Assembly: GCF_015207105.1 (NCBI RefSeq)
Contig: NZ_JADEXO010000026.1
Span: 1-57,937 of the forward strand
Length of the DNA: 57,937 nt
Reading direction: 5' to 3'
From: a cf. Phormidesmis sp. LEGE 11477
GTDB taxonomy: Bacteria; Cyanobacteriota; Cyanobacteriia; Phormidesmidales; Phormidesmidaceae
Shown: piece by piece, positions 1 through 8,090 of the stretch
Layout of the letters: each line of letters begins with the position of its first letter
How positions within the stretch are numbered: the first letter of the stretch is position 1
Notes under the pieces: model-generated
The model's input: only the letters and a program-made list of their open reading frames with translations
Databases searched by the model: none
What the model was told of the DNA's origin: nothing
Translations under genes and position numbers: made by a program

Positions 1-1220
1 CCCTGATACTGCCCCTGCGCCGAATACCGATCCTCAGTCTGGCGCATCCGACTCACCCCCGTCTGCACCCACACCCGCCCGCCTGCAGGCGTATACTTCA
101 CCGCATTGTCTACTAGGTTACTCACTACTTCACCTAGCGCCTCTTCCTCGCCCCATACCGAAGGCGTATCTGGGGCCACCTGCGCGTGCAGCTCCACCCC
201 TTTTTCAGTTGCCACAATGCCAGCCACCGCCAAAATAGGCTCTAGAATATCCGGCAAATACTGAGCGGATAGGGTCAGCACATGACCTAGCCCAGTGCCT
301 CTGCTTTTCTCATCAGATTCTGCAGCTACCGTTGCCCCAACCGCTGACACAATAGGCTCTGTTTGAGGCGGTAAACTCAACGGTGCAGGCGGTAGCAGCG
401 GTGGGCTAACAGCAACGTCATTCGCCAGATCCGCATCGCCAATTGCCACTGTCTCATCAAAGTGAGCCACCATCTCGCGCAGTCGCTTGCTTTCTCGTAC
501 AATCCCGGTGGCCACGGGCTCATTTGGATCTTCTGGCTCAAGCCGCCTGACCAGCAGTTGCCCAAAGGTCGTCACCGCCGTCAGCGGATTGCGAAACTGA
601 TGCAGCAAATTGTGAAAAATTTCCGACTGGCGACTTTGAAGTTCTCGCTTGTCAGAAAGCTGACTTTGCAGCCACTGATTGCGCCGCTCTAATACACAGC
701 TCGCCGCCAGCATCTGAGCGACTGCTTCGATATGCTGCTGTTCATCGTTTCTCCAGGGGCGATCGCGCCGCACCGTTACCAGCAACCCCACCACTACCTC
801 GCTATACACCAGTGGCACTACTAGCCGCTGATCGCCCTGTAGCTCTGGGCGATCGCGTCCCTCAACCCCTTTAGAACGGTCGTTTGCCGCTGCTGGTTGG
901 CTAGCTACTTCGTCTGTAAATTCCTCAGCGAAGCCCTCAGTAAATCTCTCAGTACTTCCCGGCAAAGCCAGTGTGCCTAGCTCACCGTCCCCATATCTGC
1001 CTTCAAAGTTCTCTACCCAGCGCTCAATCGATTCTGGATAGCTGACTACGGGCGCAAAATTGCGCTGCTTACGAGCATACGTACCTTCCTCCTCGGCTGG
1101 ATCGTCCATGGCTAGATCGGCAACATAGATAGCCGCAGAAGATTCCTCCATCTGCTGAATCAACAAACGCAGTTGAACCCGACAGAGCGACAAAAATTCA
1201 GGAGAGGCGATCGCAGCCAT
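1..1220 (-). CDS. GAF-type sensor histidine kinase, C-terminus cut by window edge
   Basis: About 406 residues are visible before the reading frame runs off the left edge. The ATG at 1220 is the first start after a gene-free stretch. The N-terminal part (roughly residues 10-170) looks like a GAF-type sensory domain ending in VPLVYSEVVVGLLVTVRR. It is followed by a dimerisation/phosphoacceptor segment with HQFRNPLTAV; H207 is the likely phosphorylated histidine. A variable linker rich in Pro and Ala comes next, then the N-box NLVDNAVKYTP near residue 367. The remaining ATP-binding boxes lie outside the window. There is no membrane segment, so this is a soluble kinase that phosphorylates a response regulator. 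The ligand and partner are unknown and no regulator gene is adjacent on the visible side. Confidence 0.85.
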   Translation of the reverse strand, partial: MAAIASPEFLSLCRVQLRLLIQQMEESSAAIYVADLAMDDPAEEEGTYARKQRNFAPVVSYPESIERWVENFEGRYGDGELGTLALPGSTERFTEGFAEEFTDEVASQPAAANDRSKGVEGRDRPELQGDQRLVVPLVYSEVVVGLLVTVRRDRPWRNDEQQHIEAVAQMLAASCVLERRNQWLQSQLSDKRELQSRQSEIFHNLLHQFRNPLTAVTTFGQLLVRRLEPEDPNEPVATGIVRESKRLREMVAHFDETVAIGDADLANDVAVSPPLLPPAPLSLPPQTEPIVSAVGATVAAESDEKSRGTGLGHVLTLSAQYLPDILEPILAVAGIVATEKGVELHAQVAPDTPSVWGEEEALGEVVSNLVDNAVKYTPAGGRVWVQTGVSRMRQTEDRYSAQGQYQ

Positions 1221-1545
1221 AAAAGCGTCTACGCAAGCAAAATGGAATGAACTAGAAGCTGCTATATACGGACTATTATGTACGGGCTATATACAGAGCA
1301 TTTAATTGAGCTGAAGTGTTAAGTTTTAACATTTCCTTAATACGTCTTAGGCAGAAATATCGCTGAGCGCAACCTATAGAAACGCTGTTCTGCCATACAA
1401 CACGCTTTCAAGCCTTAGCCAAAGATAAACGCAAATTGTTTTTTTAACCAACTTGAAATTCTAAGTCGTACCTGATATATTTTGCAAGGTCTTAGTCATT
1501 TTGTAGCTCTTGCTACACCTGAAACACACTACGGGAGGGAAACAG
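1221..1545. other. Gene-free spacer between divergent genes
   Basis: AT-rich intergenic DNA that must carry the promoters of the leftward kinase and the rightward DUF3155 gene. It contains a short inverted repeat TGTTAA-N3-TTAACA at 1318-1331, which could be an operator, and two copies of GCTATATAC. No gene or RNA is recognisable. Confidence 0.5.
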
Positions 1546-1857
1546 TTGGCACGCAGACGCAAACGCAAAAGCCGTCGTCGCCTAGAGGGACGTCGCATTC
1601 TAGAATCAGTTCCTCAATTTAGCATTGAAAGCGGAGAGGAGAAGCCGGTCACAGCCGCTCGCAACTACATTCATGCTCAAGGTATCTGTCCACCGGCCCT
1701 ACTGCTAGTTAAGCGAAACGAACACACAACCGATCGCTACTTTTGGGCAGAGAAAGGTCTATTCGGTGCTCAGTATGTGGAAGAGAACCATTTCCTGTTT
1801 CCTAGCCTTCGTCTACTCATGAGCGAAGAAGAAGAAGAAGTCGCCGTTTCTATATAG
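1546..1857 (+). CDS. DUF3155 cyanobacterial conserved protein
   Basis: 103 residues starting at a TTG with the ribosome-binding sequence GGGAGGGA at 1533-1540. An upstream in-frame TTG at 1510 would add 12 unconserved residues. The protein opens with a very basic stretch (ARRRKRKSRRRLEGRR), continues with PVTAARNYIHAQGICPPALL and a KRNEHTTDRYFWAEKGLFGA block, and ends in an acidic tail. This pattern matches, from memory, DUF3155, a small family confined to cyanobacteria with no established function. The basic head suggests nucleic-acid or ribosome binding, which is inference only. A strong terminator follows. Confidence 0.75.
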   Translation: MARRRKRKSRRRLEGRRILESVPQFSIESGEEKPVTAARNYIHAQGICPPALLLVKRNEHTTDRYFWAEKGLFGAQYVEENHFLFPSLRLLMSEEEEEVAVSI

Positions 1858-1993
1858 AGAAAGCTTTAGCCGCGCCTCTTAACTGAGCTTTAACAGATCT
1901 ACTGCAATAGATCCATCTGAGCTAGATCCGGTTGAGACCAGTTCAATTGAAACAAGTAGCAACCGAAATAGAGCAGTAGTCGAAATAAAGTAT

Positions 1994-2025
1994 AAGGAGC
2001 GATGCATATCCGTCGCTCCTTTTTT
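1994..2025 (+). terminator. Rho-independent terminator after DUF3155
   Basis: Nine-base-pair stem AAGGAGCGA / TCGCTCCTT with a 10-nt loop, running into six T residues at 2020-2025. It lies about 135 bp after the DUF3155 stop codon. Confidence 0.85.
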
Positions 2026-2085
2026 ATGCGTTTTTTTGCCTTTGTTGCGCTTCGATCGAGAAAGTAGGCAGATCTCAACATCCTC

Positions 2086-2661
2086 CTACCAAGCTTTTAA
2101 TGTAGAGGCCAAAGCGTTCTTAAGCTCAGCTAACTCATCCCGATGGCCTCTGACTGTTAGCTTCGAGGCAAAGTCCTCAGCTTCCGCCGTTTCTACTCGA
2201 AATACCACCTTCTCTGGCCGACTAGATTTTCTCCAATAGAAAACCCCTGCCAGGGGCGAGGCCGCTACCAGTACAAACATCACCCGCCCCCAACCTGGAA
2301 AAAGCGTCACCACAATCAGCGCCAAACAGGCGAATCCGACCGCCGCCAATGCTGATAAGAAAACGGCTAGAAACCAGCTAGGGCTCACCAATCCCGCTAC
2401 CGTTACGGCTGAGTCGTCTGTGAGCGCGGCGACGACTGGCTGCTTCTTGCTAGCCTCTGCTGGCGTCGGCTCTATCTGCCTGTAGGCACGTCCTTGGAAA
2501 TAGTCCATCACCGCCTGCTGCAAAGGCTCCGGCGGCTGAGTCGAACCAAACTGAGCCACCTCAATTCTGTCTTTCGTAGACGCCCGGATAAAGAACACCA
2601 AGCCAATCACCATCAGGCCAGTCAGAAGCAGCGTAGAGGCTCGGGTTGGATCAGTGAACAC
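2086..2661 (-). CDS. Cofactor assembly of complex C subunit B (CCB2/CCB4-like)
   Basis: 191 residues. One N-terminal membrane helix (about 10-26) is followed by a VFFIRASTKDRIE motif, which I recognise from cyanobacterial and plastid CCB2/CCB4-type proteins. A soluble stretch follows, then a hydrophobic hairpin (about 95-148) with two more helices, and a C-terminal soluble domain. In chloroplasts CCB proteins attach haem c(n) covalently to cytochrome b6 of the b6f complex, and the cyanobacterial homologue is expected to act in thylakoid membranes. The identification rests on the N-terminal motif and membrane topology. Length is as usual for the cyanobacterial family. The gene runs towards the DUF3155 terminator, so the two genes converge. 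Confidence 0.7.
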   Translation of the reverse strand: MFTDPTRASTLLLTGLMVIGLVFFIRASTKDRIEVAQFGSTQPPEPLQQAVMDYFQGRAYRQIEPTPAEASKKQPVVAALTDDSAVTVAGLVSPSWFLAVFLSALAAVGFACLALIVVTLFPGWGRVMFVLVAASPLAGVFYWRKSSRPEKVVFRVETAEAEDFASKLTVRGHRDELAELKNALASTLKAW

Positions 2662-2737
2662 AAAAGAAACTCCGAAGCAAACAACAAAGAGCAGCAGATA
2701 CAGGCTATGCCCCTACTCTCCCACAAAAACATCCCAC

Positions 2738-2769
2738 AAAAAATGCTGTGGCGATTATCTGCCACAGCA
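2738..2769 (-). terminator. Rho-independent terminator after the PadR gene
   Basis: Perfect nine-base-pair stem TGCTGTGGC / GCCACAGCA with an 8-nt loop. Six A residues at 2738-2743 form the T-run when read on the minus strand. It is placed 84 bp beyond the PadR stop. Two short tandem duplications (2775-2806 and 2820-2847) lie between the stop and the hairpin. Confidence 0.85.
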
Positions 2770-2852
2770 CGGTACTCAAACATAACGATGCTCAAACATA
2801 GCGGTCTTTGGAGGATGAAGCAGGCACTATCGAGCAGGCGCTATCAGACAAG

Positions 2853-3287
2853 CTAGGAGCTAGCGTATTTAACACCAGCCGAAACAGGTCGCATCTGAGC
2901 CGGAATCTGCACGTTGCTCTTCTGAGCGGTAACAGGCGTAGCGTTTTGCTTGCCCACCATATATCGCTGCCATAGATCGGCTAGCTCGCGAGCTTTCATC
3001 TGCCAGTCTGGGCGCAGGCGATACATCCGGCGAGGGCGACCTCGACCTTCGACCTTCTTCCAATAGCCCATGATTGCCGCCTGGTTTTCGAGAAACTTCA
3101 AGGCGCTGTAGAGCACGGTGTCAGACAGCCGATAGTTCGGATAGTCTTTTTCAATAGCGTGAATTAGCTCTGTGCCGTATGAGTCGTGACGGGTAAGCAC
3201 AGAAAGAACGTAGCAGACAGCAAGCTCTTTATTGAGATAAACCGGCGGCGGATCTTCAAAAAACTGATAGATATCTTCAAATTTCAT
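2853..3287 (-). CDS. PadR family transcriptional regulator (Pex-like candidate)
   Basis: 144 residues with a PadR-type winged helix over residues 20-100: LNKELAVCYVLSVLTRHDSYG, then LSDTVLYSALKFLEN as recognition-helix region, then GRGRPRRMYRL as the wing. The last 35 residues are low in conservation and look disordered. Such single PadR proteins are widespread in cyanobacteria. One member, Pex of Synechococcus elongatus, represses kaiA and lengthens the circadian period. Size and domain layout fit Pex, but I cannot separate it from other cyanobacterial PadR paralogues by sequence alone, so no symbol is given. The gene has its own terminator and is preceded by 270 bp of AT-rich spacer, so it is probably monocistronic. 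Confidence 0.75.
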   Translation of the reverse strand: MKFEDIYQFFEDPPPVYLNKELAVCYVLSVLTRHDSYGTELIHAIEKDYPNYRLSDTVLYSALKFLENQAAIMGYWKKVEGRGRPRRMYRLRPDWQMKARELADLWQRYMVGKQNATPVTAQKSNVQIPAQMRPVSAGVKYASS

Positions 3288-3559
3288 GGGGAAGCTCCGA
3301 TAGCGGGTGAGAGAAGGAACAGCGATAGCCGGTTATAGCTAGCGTCGGCTGCAGTGACCAAAACTATAAATGAATTACGTTGGGACAAGTAGCTGTGCTA
3401 GAACTGCTGATTTATTTTAGACATGGAATAAAAGATTTGCTTAACTTTTGCGTAAGTAGTAACCATCTGAAAGGTTTTGTCAGATTTGCGGCCTAATTTA
3501 TGATAAAAAGTTTGATTTCTTTATATTCTCGCCAGCTTTTGCTCCGAACAAAAGAACTT

Positions 3560-5047
3560 TTATTTCAAAATGTTGTTTTTGCGTAAACTAGAGGGCGTTG
3601 GCCTAAAGGTCTCCGGCTCAGGGGATGCTGGGTTGTTAGGCGCTTCAGTCTGCAGGCTTTGGGTAGTAAAGAGTACGCGATCGCGCTGAACTGCTGCTAG
3701 CTCTAGATAGACCGGGCCAATCGTATAGGTTGACTGACTGGCGATCGCTTGAATTTCTATTGGCTGATTGTAGACTTGAACCTGTCGCAAAAAGTCTAGA
3801 ACTGGGTCGCTCAGCCCTCTAGCGACGATCGGATTGAAATAGATAATGCCATCTCTCCTGGCCTGAATCTCAGCGCGTACCTGAAGGGCTCGGTAGCGCT
3901 CTGCGAGATCTTCGTTAGTCAGATCTTCTGATCTCACCTGCACAGAGGCAATGGTTTCCCCAGGAATATAGCGAATTTCGTTGACTGGCGCTTCTAGATT
4001 GACCTGTAAGCAGGGCTCGCCTCCTGCATTCAAAATCTCGCCGACGCAGGGCTCTCCCACTACGTAGTTAGCAGCTGAGTAAACCCGGATCAGATAGCTT
4101 CTAGTGTCTGTCGTCGATTCGATAATCTGTTGCACCACGTCGGGATCGAATTGGATGACAAAGTTGTTGACTTCTTCTAGGCCCGGCCAGATATTTCGCA
4201 GGGCGATCGCATTTGCCTGAATCAGCGCAGCCTCCACCGCCCGCTGAGCGGCTGCTTCAGAATCAGAACGGGCGATCGTCACCGCTAGGGTCTCGTTGCG
4301 GCGGATCGCTACATTGCCTAGCCGTAAGACCTGAAATTCGTCGTCTAGGCGAGCAATCTCTTCTGTGAGTAGCGTTTGCTGCGCTTGCAAATCGTTGAGG
4401 CGGCGGGTGCGTTCTTCAATATCCTGGTCGCGCTGGGCAATCTGCTGATCGCGCAGTTGCAGCTCTTGGTCTCTCTCTCTCAAAGCCTGATCACGCCGCT
4501 CAATTTGCGATCGCACTGTGGCGCGTTCTTCGATTAGCTGCTGTCGTTCGGCGCGCAGTCCGCCAATCTCATCGCGCAGGCTGCCGATCTGGGTCGAGAC
4601 GCTTTCTAGCTGGTCTTGCGTCTCAATTAGGCTGCTGAGCGTTTCTTCTTCTCTGGCGATCGCCGTTCGCAACGACCGATTGGTTTGCCTCAGCCGATCT
4701 TGAGCTTCTGTCTGTAACTCTCTTGATTCTTCTAGCGTGCCTTCTACAACTTCTCGCTCTGCTACCGCCGACTCTAGATCGCTTTGTGCCTCAGAAAGAT
4801 CCTGTTGAATATCGTCTAGCTGAAAAAGTCCTTTACGTAGCTGCCCATCTAGCGCGATCAGCAGCATCAGCGTCGAAAAAGAGGCCACCATCCCAGTCAC
4901 CACGCTGACGAGTGTCGCCGTCTGCCTTGGGCGCAAGTTGAACAGACTCAGACGAGACTTGCCCACCTTCATGCCAATGCGATCGCCTACCGTCGCAATC
5001 ACACCGCCCAAACAGGCCACCGCAAAAAGTAATATAAATCCAGTCAT
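3560..5047 (-). CDS. DUF3084 coiled-coil membrane protein
   Basis: 495 residues. Two N-terminal membrane segments (about 3-22 and 45-66) flank the conserved GDRIGMKVGKSRLSLFNLRPR, the hallmark of the cyanobacterial DUF3084 family. Residues 75-240 form a long Q/E/R-rich coiled coil with repeated RDQ and ERD units. A globular C-terminal half contains FNPIVARGLSDPVL. Function is unknown; the architecture (membrane anchor, coiled coil, soluble head) suggests a scaffold. The last 35 residues are proline-rich and poorly conserved. No partner gene is adjacent in the same orientation within operon distance: ntcA starts upstream but is separated by about 215 bp. Confidence 0.8.
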   Translation of the reverse strand: MTGFILLFAVACLGGVIATVGDRIGMKVGKSRLSLFNLRPRQTATLVSVVTGMVASFSTLMLLIALDGQLRKGLFQLDDIQQDLSEAQSDLESAVAEREVVEGTLEESRELQTEAQDRLRQTNRSLRTAIAREEETLSSLIETQDQLESVSTQIGSLRDEIGGLRAERQQLIEERATVRSQIERRDQALRERDQELQLRDQQIAQRDQDIEERTRRLNDLQAQQTLLTEEIARLDDEFQVLRLGNVAIRRNETLAVTIARSDSEAAAQRAVEAALIQANAIALRNIWPGLEEVNNFVIQFDPDVVQQIIESTTDTRSYLIRVYSAANYVVGEPCVGEILNAGGEPCLQVNLEAPVNEIRYIPGETIASVQVRSEDLTNEDLAERYRALQVRAEIQARRDGIIYFNPIVARGLSDPVLDFLRQVQVYNQPIEIQAIASQSTYTIGPVYLELAAVQRDRVLFTTQSLQTEAPNNPASPEPETFRPTPSSLRKNNILK

Positions 5048-5203
5048 TCATCCCTACATGGCCGCAAGCAAGAACGCACCACTCGCATCAAGATGGTAAC
5101 TGATTGTTCTAACGAGCGATGCGACTAGTCTCTAATGCGTCTACAATACGACACCGCATACGAGCTACTGGTCTAGCAACCTACTGAACCTAGTGAGCTA
5201 CTG

Positions 5204-5263
5204 ACTTAACAAACTACGACTTAACAAACTACGACTTAACAAACTACGACTTAACAAACTACT
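5204..5263. repeat. 15-bp tandem array at the ntcA 3' end
   Basis: Four near-identical copies of ACTTAACAAACTACG, the last overlapping the ntcA stop codon (5262-5264). There is no spacer structure, so it is not CRISPR. It is one of many 12-16 bp unit arrays in this window. Confidence 0.9.
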
Positions 5264-5933
5264 AAGTGAACTGTTGAGACAGCGTTACTGGATCGTGAAC
5301 CGTGATCTTTTTCTTGTGAATAGAGATCATGCCCTGCTCACGCAGATCGCCCAGTAGCCGAGTCACTGTCACCCGCGTAGAACCAATTGCCTCTGCGATC
5401 GCCTGATGAGACAGCTTGAGATCTACCGTAATGCCCTCATTTCCAGGCACGCCAAAATCACGACAAAGAATCAATAAAAAGCTCACCAGCCGCGACCCCA
5501 TATCTCGATGAGCCAGCGTTTCGATCATCATCTCAGTTTGTAAAATCCGCGAAGACAGCCCTCGCAGCATCATCGCCGACAGCTCTGGATGTTCCTTGAG
5601 CGCCACACTCATTTGGTCAGCCTGCAAAGACATCAGCTCAACCGGCGTAAACGCCACCGCATGATAGAACCGGTCCGAGCGATCGCCCGTAATCAACGAC
5701 AGCACACCAAACACGCTATTCTCACGCAGCAAAGCCACCGTAATCTCTTCGCCCGCCTCATAGACCCGCGATAGCTTCACTGCCCCCTTCGTCAGAAAAT
5801 ACACCCGCTCAGCCGGGTCGCCAGGAAAGAAAATCGTTTTATTGCGCTCATACGACTCCACCACTGGCGGCAAAGCTCCTCCTACAAACGAGCGAAACAT
5901 ATCAGCGATCGGCGAACTGGGAACTGCAACCAT
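5262..5933 (-). CDS. ntcA: Global nitrogen regulator NtcA
   Basis: 223 residues, the usual NtcA length, from the ATG at 5933; an in-frame ATG at 5984 would add 17 unconserved residues. The N-terminal effector domain carries [20 protein letters not shown] and [19 protein letters not shown], the fold that binds 2-oxoglutarate. A long dimer helix ([19 protein letters not shown]) leads to a CRP-type helix-turn-helix with [20 protein letters not shown], nearly invariant in NtcA and the part that reads GTA-N8-TAC sites. NtcA activates nitrogen assimilation genes (glnA, amt, nir operon) under nitrogen limitation. The upstream gap contains a consensus NtcA site at 6083-6106, consistent with the autoregulation known for this gene. 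Divergent from fabI. Confidence 0.97.
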   Translation of the reverse strand: MVAVPSSPIADMFRSFVGGALPPVVESYERNKTIFFPGDPAERVYFLTKGAVKLSRVYEAGEEITVALLRENSVFGVLSLITGDRSDRFYHAVAFTPVELMSLQADQMSVALKEHPELSAMMLRGLSSRILQTEMMIETLAHRDMGSRLVSFLLILCRDFGVPGNEGITVDLKLSHQAIAEAIGSTRVTVTRLLGDLREQGMISIHKKKITVHDPVTLSQQFT

Positions 5934-6082
5934 GATGACAAGGATAAGGGGAATTTCGGGGCTAGGCTGACCTATGCATATCAAAAAGTCAAGGCCCTTA
6001 TATGAGCAAGACCAAGAGTAAAACTAGAATGTCAGGGGAAGCTCACTATGCTACCTACAATAAAGCCTATGCTCTCTAGAGT

Positions 6083-6106
6083 GTTTTGTATTCGACGTTA
6101 CAAAAC
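6083..6106 (-). promoter_or_regulatory. NtcA-binding site upstream of ntcA
   Basis: GTA at 6088-6090 and TAC at 6099-6101 are separated by eight bases. The palindrome extends perfectly to eight-base arms (GTTTTGTA / TACAAAAC). On the minus strand a -10-like TATTGT (6057-6062) lies 25 nt downstream, slightly more than the roughly 22 nt typical of NtcA-activated promoters; TAGGCT at about 18 nt is an alternative. The site is about 150 bp upstream of the ntcA start and 110 bp upstream of fabI. Confidence 0.8.
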
Positions 6107-6216
6107 AGAGACGCATATCTACATACGTACGCCCCTATCCGGCGATCCCCTTTTTTCAGTATGCTCCTAAGGCGCATTTAACGACCTTCAAACGACCTTC
6201 AATAGATAAAAGAGAC

Positions 6217-6993
6217 ATGCTAGATCTGACCGGAAAAAAAGCCCTTGTCACCGGCATCGCCAACAATCGCTCGATTGCCTGGGGAATTGCTCAGCAGCTC
6301 CATGCCGCCGGGGCAGAAATTGGCGTCACCTACCTCCCCGATGAAAAAGGCCGCGCTGAGAAAAAAGTTCGCGATCTCACTGAACCTCTCAATCCCAGCC
6401 TTTTCCTGCCCTGCAATGTTCAAGACGACGATCAGGTCAACACGCTCTTTAGCACCATCCAAGACAAATGGGGCAGCTTCGACATTTTGATCCACTGCCT
6501 TGCCTTCGCCAACCGCGACGATCTCACGGGTGCCTTTAGCGACACTTCCCGTGCCGGATTCGATCTAGCCCTTAGCGTCAGCGCCTATTCCCTCACTCGC
6601 CTAGCCCAAGGTGCCAAAGACCTAATGCCAGAAGGCGGCAGTATCGTCACCTTGACCTATCTAGGCGGCGTGCGCGTCGTCCCCAACTACAACGTCATGG
6701 GCGTGGCCAAAGCCGCGCTAGAAATGAGCGTTCGCTATCTAGCGGCAGATCTTGGGCCGCAAAACATTCGCGTTAATGGCATTTCGGCTGGCCCGATTCG
6801 GACGCTGGCCTCTTCTGCGATCGGTGGCATCCTCGATATGATCCATCACGTCGAAGACACCGCGCCCCTGCGACGTACCGTCACCCAGATAGAAGTCGGC
6901 AATACGGCGGCGTTCCTATGCAGCGATTTGTCTAGCGGCATTACTGGCCAGGTGATCTACGTCGATTCTGGCTATGCGACGATGGGCATGTGA
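6217..6993 (+). CDS. fabI: Enoyl-[acyl-carrier-protein] reductase (NADH) FabI
   Basis: 258 residues, the normal FabI length. It catalyses the last reduction in each round of fatty acid elongation in the cytosol, converting trans-2-enoyl-ACP to acyl-ACP. The N-terminus KALVTGIANNRSIAWGIA is the cofactor-binding glycine-rich segment of the FabI type of short-chain reductase. The catalytic residues are in place: Y148 (in TYLGG), Y158 and K165 (in NYNVMGVAK). The C-terminus DLSSGITGQVIYVDSGYATMGM is family-typical. The ATG follows AAAAGAGA at a suitable distance. Single gene, divergent from ntcA. A palindromic repeat begins two bases after the stop. Confidence 0.97.
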   Translation: MLDLTGKKALVTGIANNRSIAWGIAQQLHAAGAEIGVTYLPDEKGRAEKKVRDLTEPLNPSLFLPCNVQDDDQVNTLFSTIQDKWGSFDILIHCLAFANRDDLTGAFSDTSRAGFDLALSVSAYSLTRLAQGAKDLMPEGGSIVTLTYLGGVRVVPNYNVMGVAKAALEMSVRYLAADLGPQNIRVNGISAGPIRTLASSAIGGILDMIHHVEDTAPLRRTVTQIEVGNTAAFLCSDLSSGITGQVIYVDSGYATMGM

Positions 6994-6994
6994 C

Positions 6995-7058
6995 TTCGAC
7001 TCCGCTCAGCCGCCAGTGACTTTCGTGCAACCTATCCCGTAGGTTGAGCGGAGTTAAG
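6995..7058. repeat. Nested palindromic repeat that interrupts a toxin gene
   Basis: Outer inverted arms ACTCCGCTCAGCC (6999-7011) and GGTTGAGCGGAGT (7042-7054) match at 12 of 13 positions. An inner perfect hairpin CAACCTA / TAGGTTG (7028-7034, 7040-7046) sits inside. The element starts right after fabI and supplies the last seven codons and the stop of the truncated PIN-domain gene. Related CTCCGCTCA-type repeats are familiar in cyanobacterial intergenic DNA (from memory). Confidence 0.7.
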
Positions 7059-7304
7059 ACCTTTGAGGAATACTACGGACTTGTCCATCTCTATCAAATT
7101 CTCAGTCAGCAATTTACCAAGTTGTTGCTGAATATCTTTGCGGTCAATGGTATAGACTTTTTGCAATACGTATATTACTTCGCAGGCAACTTCTATTGGC
7201 AGGGCGACTGTTTGCTGCTCGATAATTTCGGCTGCCTGCGGTGATAGCTCTGCATGGTCGTCCAAGAGATATCGCAAAACGACATTTGCATCAACGATGT
7301 TCAT
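7032..7304 (-). pseudogene. Truncated PIN-domain (VapC-like) toxin
   Basis: 90 residues against about 130 for the family. The start MNIVDANVVLRYLLDDHAE carries the first catalytic aspartate (D5), and PIEVACEVIYVLQKVY carries the conserved glutamate region. The C-terminal third with the remaining acidic residues is missing: after FLKGL the frame enters the palindromic repeat and ends LNSAQPTG. PIN toxins are ribonucleases that need three to four acidic residues, so this copy is probably inactive. A GTG at 7313 is an alternative start. It directly follows its antitoxin gene, as in functional vapBC operons. Confidence 0.75.
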
Positions 7305-7313
7305 ATTTCTCAC

Positions 7314-7532
7314 TTATCGCTGTTTGCCATGCGCCTTGCTCTTGTGCGTCAAGTCAGGTTTAGCGTAATGTCTCAGGGAACCGCGTAAGCTCTTTTTATG
7401 GGTGGCGGGTGGCGCTGTCTGTTGTGGCGAGGTTAATACGATAATTTCTACTTCCTGGTTCCAAAACTGTTCTGGTAGCTGGAGATAAATCTCTCCATTT
7501 TCTACGGTTTGAATTTTACGAATGGCTTCCAT
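7314..7532 (-). CDS. Antitoxin of the broken PIN-toxin pair
   Basis: 72 residues beginning MEAIRKIQTVENGEIYLQLPE, which resembles the short beta-rich N-terminal DNA-binding part of AbrB-like antitoxins. The C-terminal tail is basic and disordered (KKSLRGSLRHYAKPD), the region expected to wrap the toxin. Its TAA stop lies directly before the toxin start, so the two were translated together. With the toxin truncated it may persist as a neutral relic. The start overlaps the 3' end of the hsdR fragment by 31 bp, which suggests that the two genes were brought together by rearrangement. Confidence 0.6.
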   Translation of the reverse strand: MEAIRKIQTVENGEIYLQLPEQFWNQEVEIIVLTSPQQTAPPATHKKSLRGSLRHYAKPDLTHKSKAHGKQR

Positions 7533-7945
7533 CGGTCAAAATCTCTCATCTTTGTAGTTGACGAAAATTGTAGATGCGTTCTGAGTATATCTAGTTCATT
7601 CTTCTGCCTTTGCGGCCTCGGATGTTTCGGGAAATCGCTCGGGTTGAATGGGTAGCGGCTAAGGAAGTCATTGAGTATTTTTTTGAAGTAGGTTTTGTTT
7701 TCTTCGAGCATTTCGCGGGGTTCATAGAGCGAGTAGTTGCCGTGGCTGAGGATGTTGATTAGCCGTGCGTGTAAAATGCCTTCGGAGTCGTCGTTGTCTT
7801 GTTTTAGGTTTACGCGGTTGAGTGCTTCAAACTTTTCTCGGAAGTTTTGCTCTAGCATGATGCGATCGCGAATGTCCTGACGATAGCTATATTTCAGATC
7901 GCCCAATTTTTCGATTAAAGCTTGTTCGATGGCTTGTTCGATCAT
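7502..7945 (-). pseudogene. 5' fragment of a type I restriction gene (hsdR-like)
   Basis: 147 residues from the ATG at 7945. The first 45 residues (MIEQAIEQALIEKLGDLKYS and DIRDRIMLEQNFREKFEALNRV) match, from memory, the N-terminus of type I restriction endonuclease R subunits, which are normally about 800-1100 residues. After residue 46 the match ends and the rest (HARLINILSHGNYSLYEPRE and beyond) is not recognisable; it may be a fused remnant of another gene. No nuclease or helicase motif remains, and no hsdM or hsdS gene is nearby. Best read as debris of a lost restriction system. Confidence 0.55.
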
Positions 7946-8090
7946 AGTCGCGCTCAAGGAATACAAAAAACCAGCTTTCCAGCCGTAGACCCTCGGACAA
8001 AAAACTTTATCTTACTGATAATTGCTGCTGTCCTTAAAATCGTAAATACTCACTCGGGGCGGTGTCTGCTGGGATGAAATGAGCGCGTCA

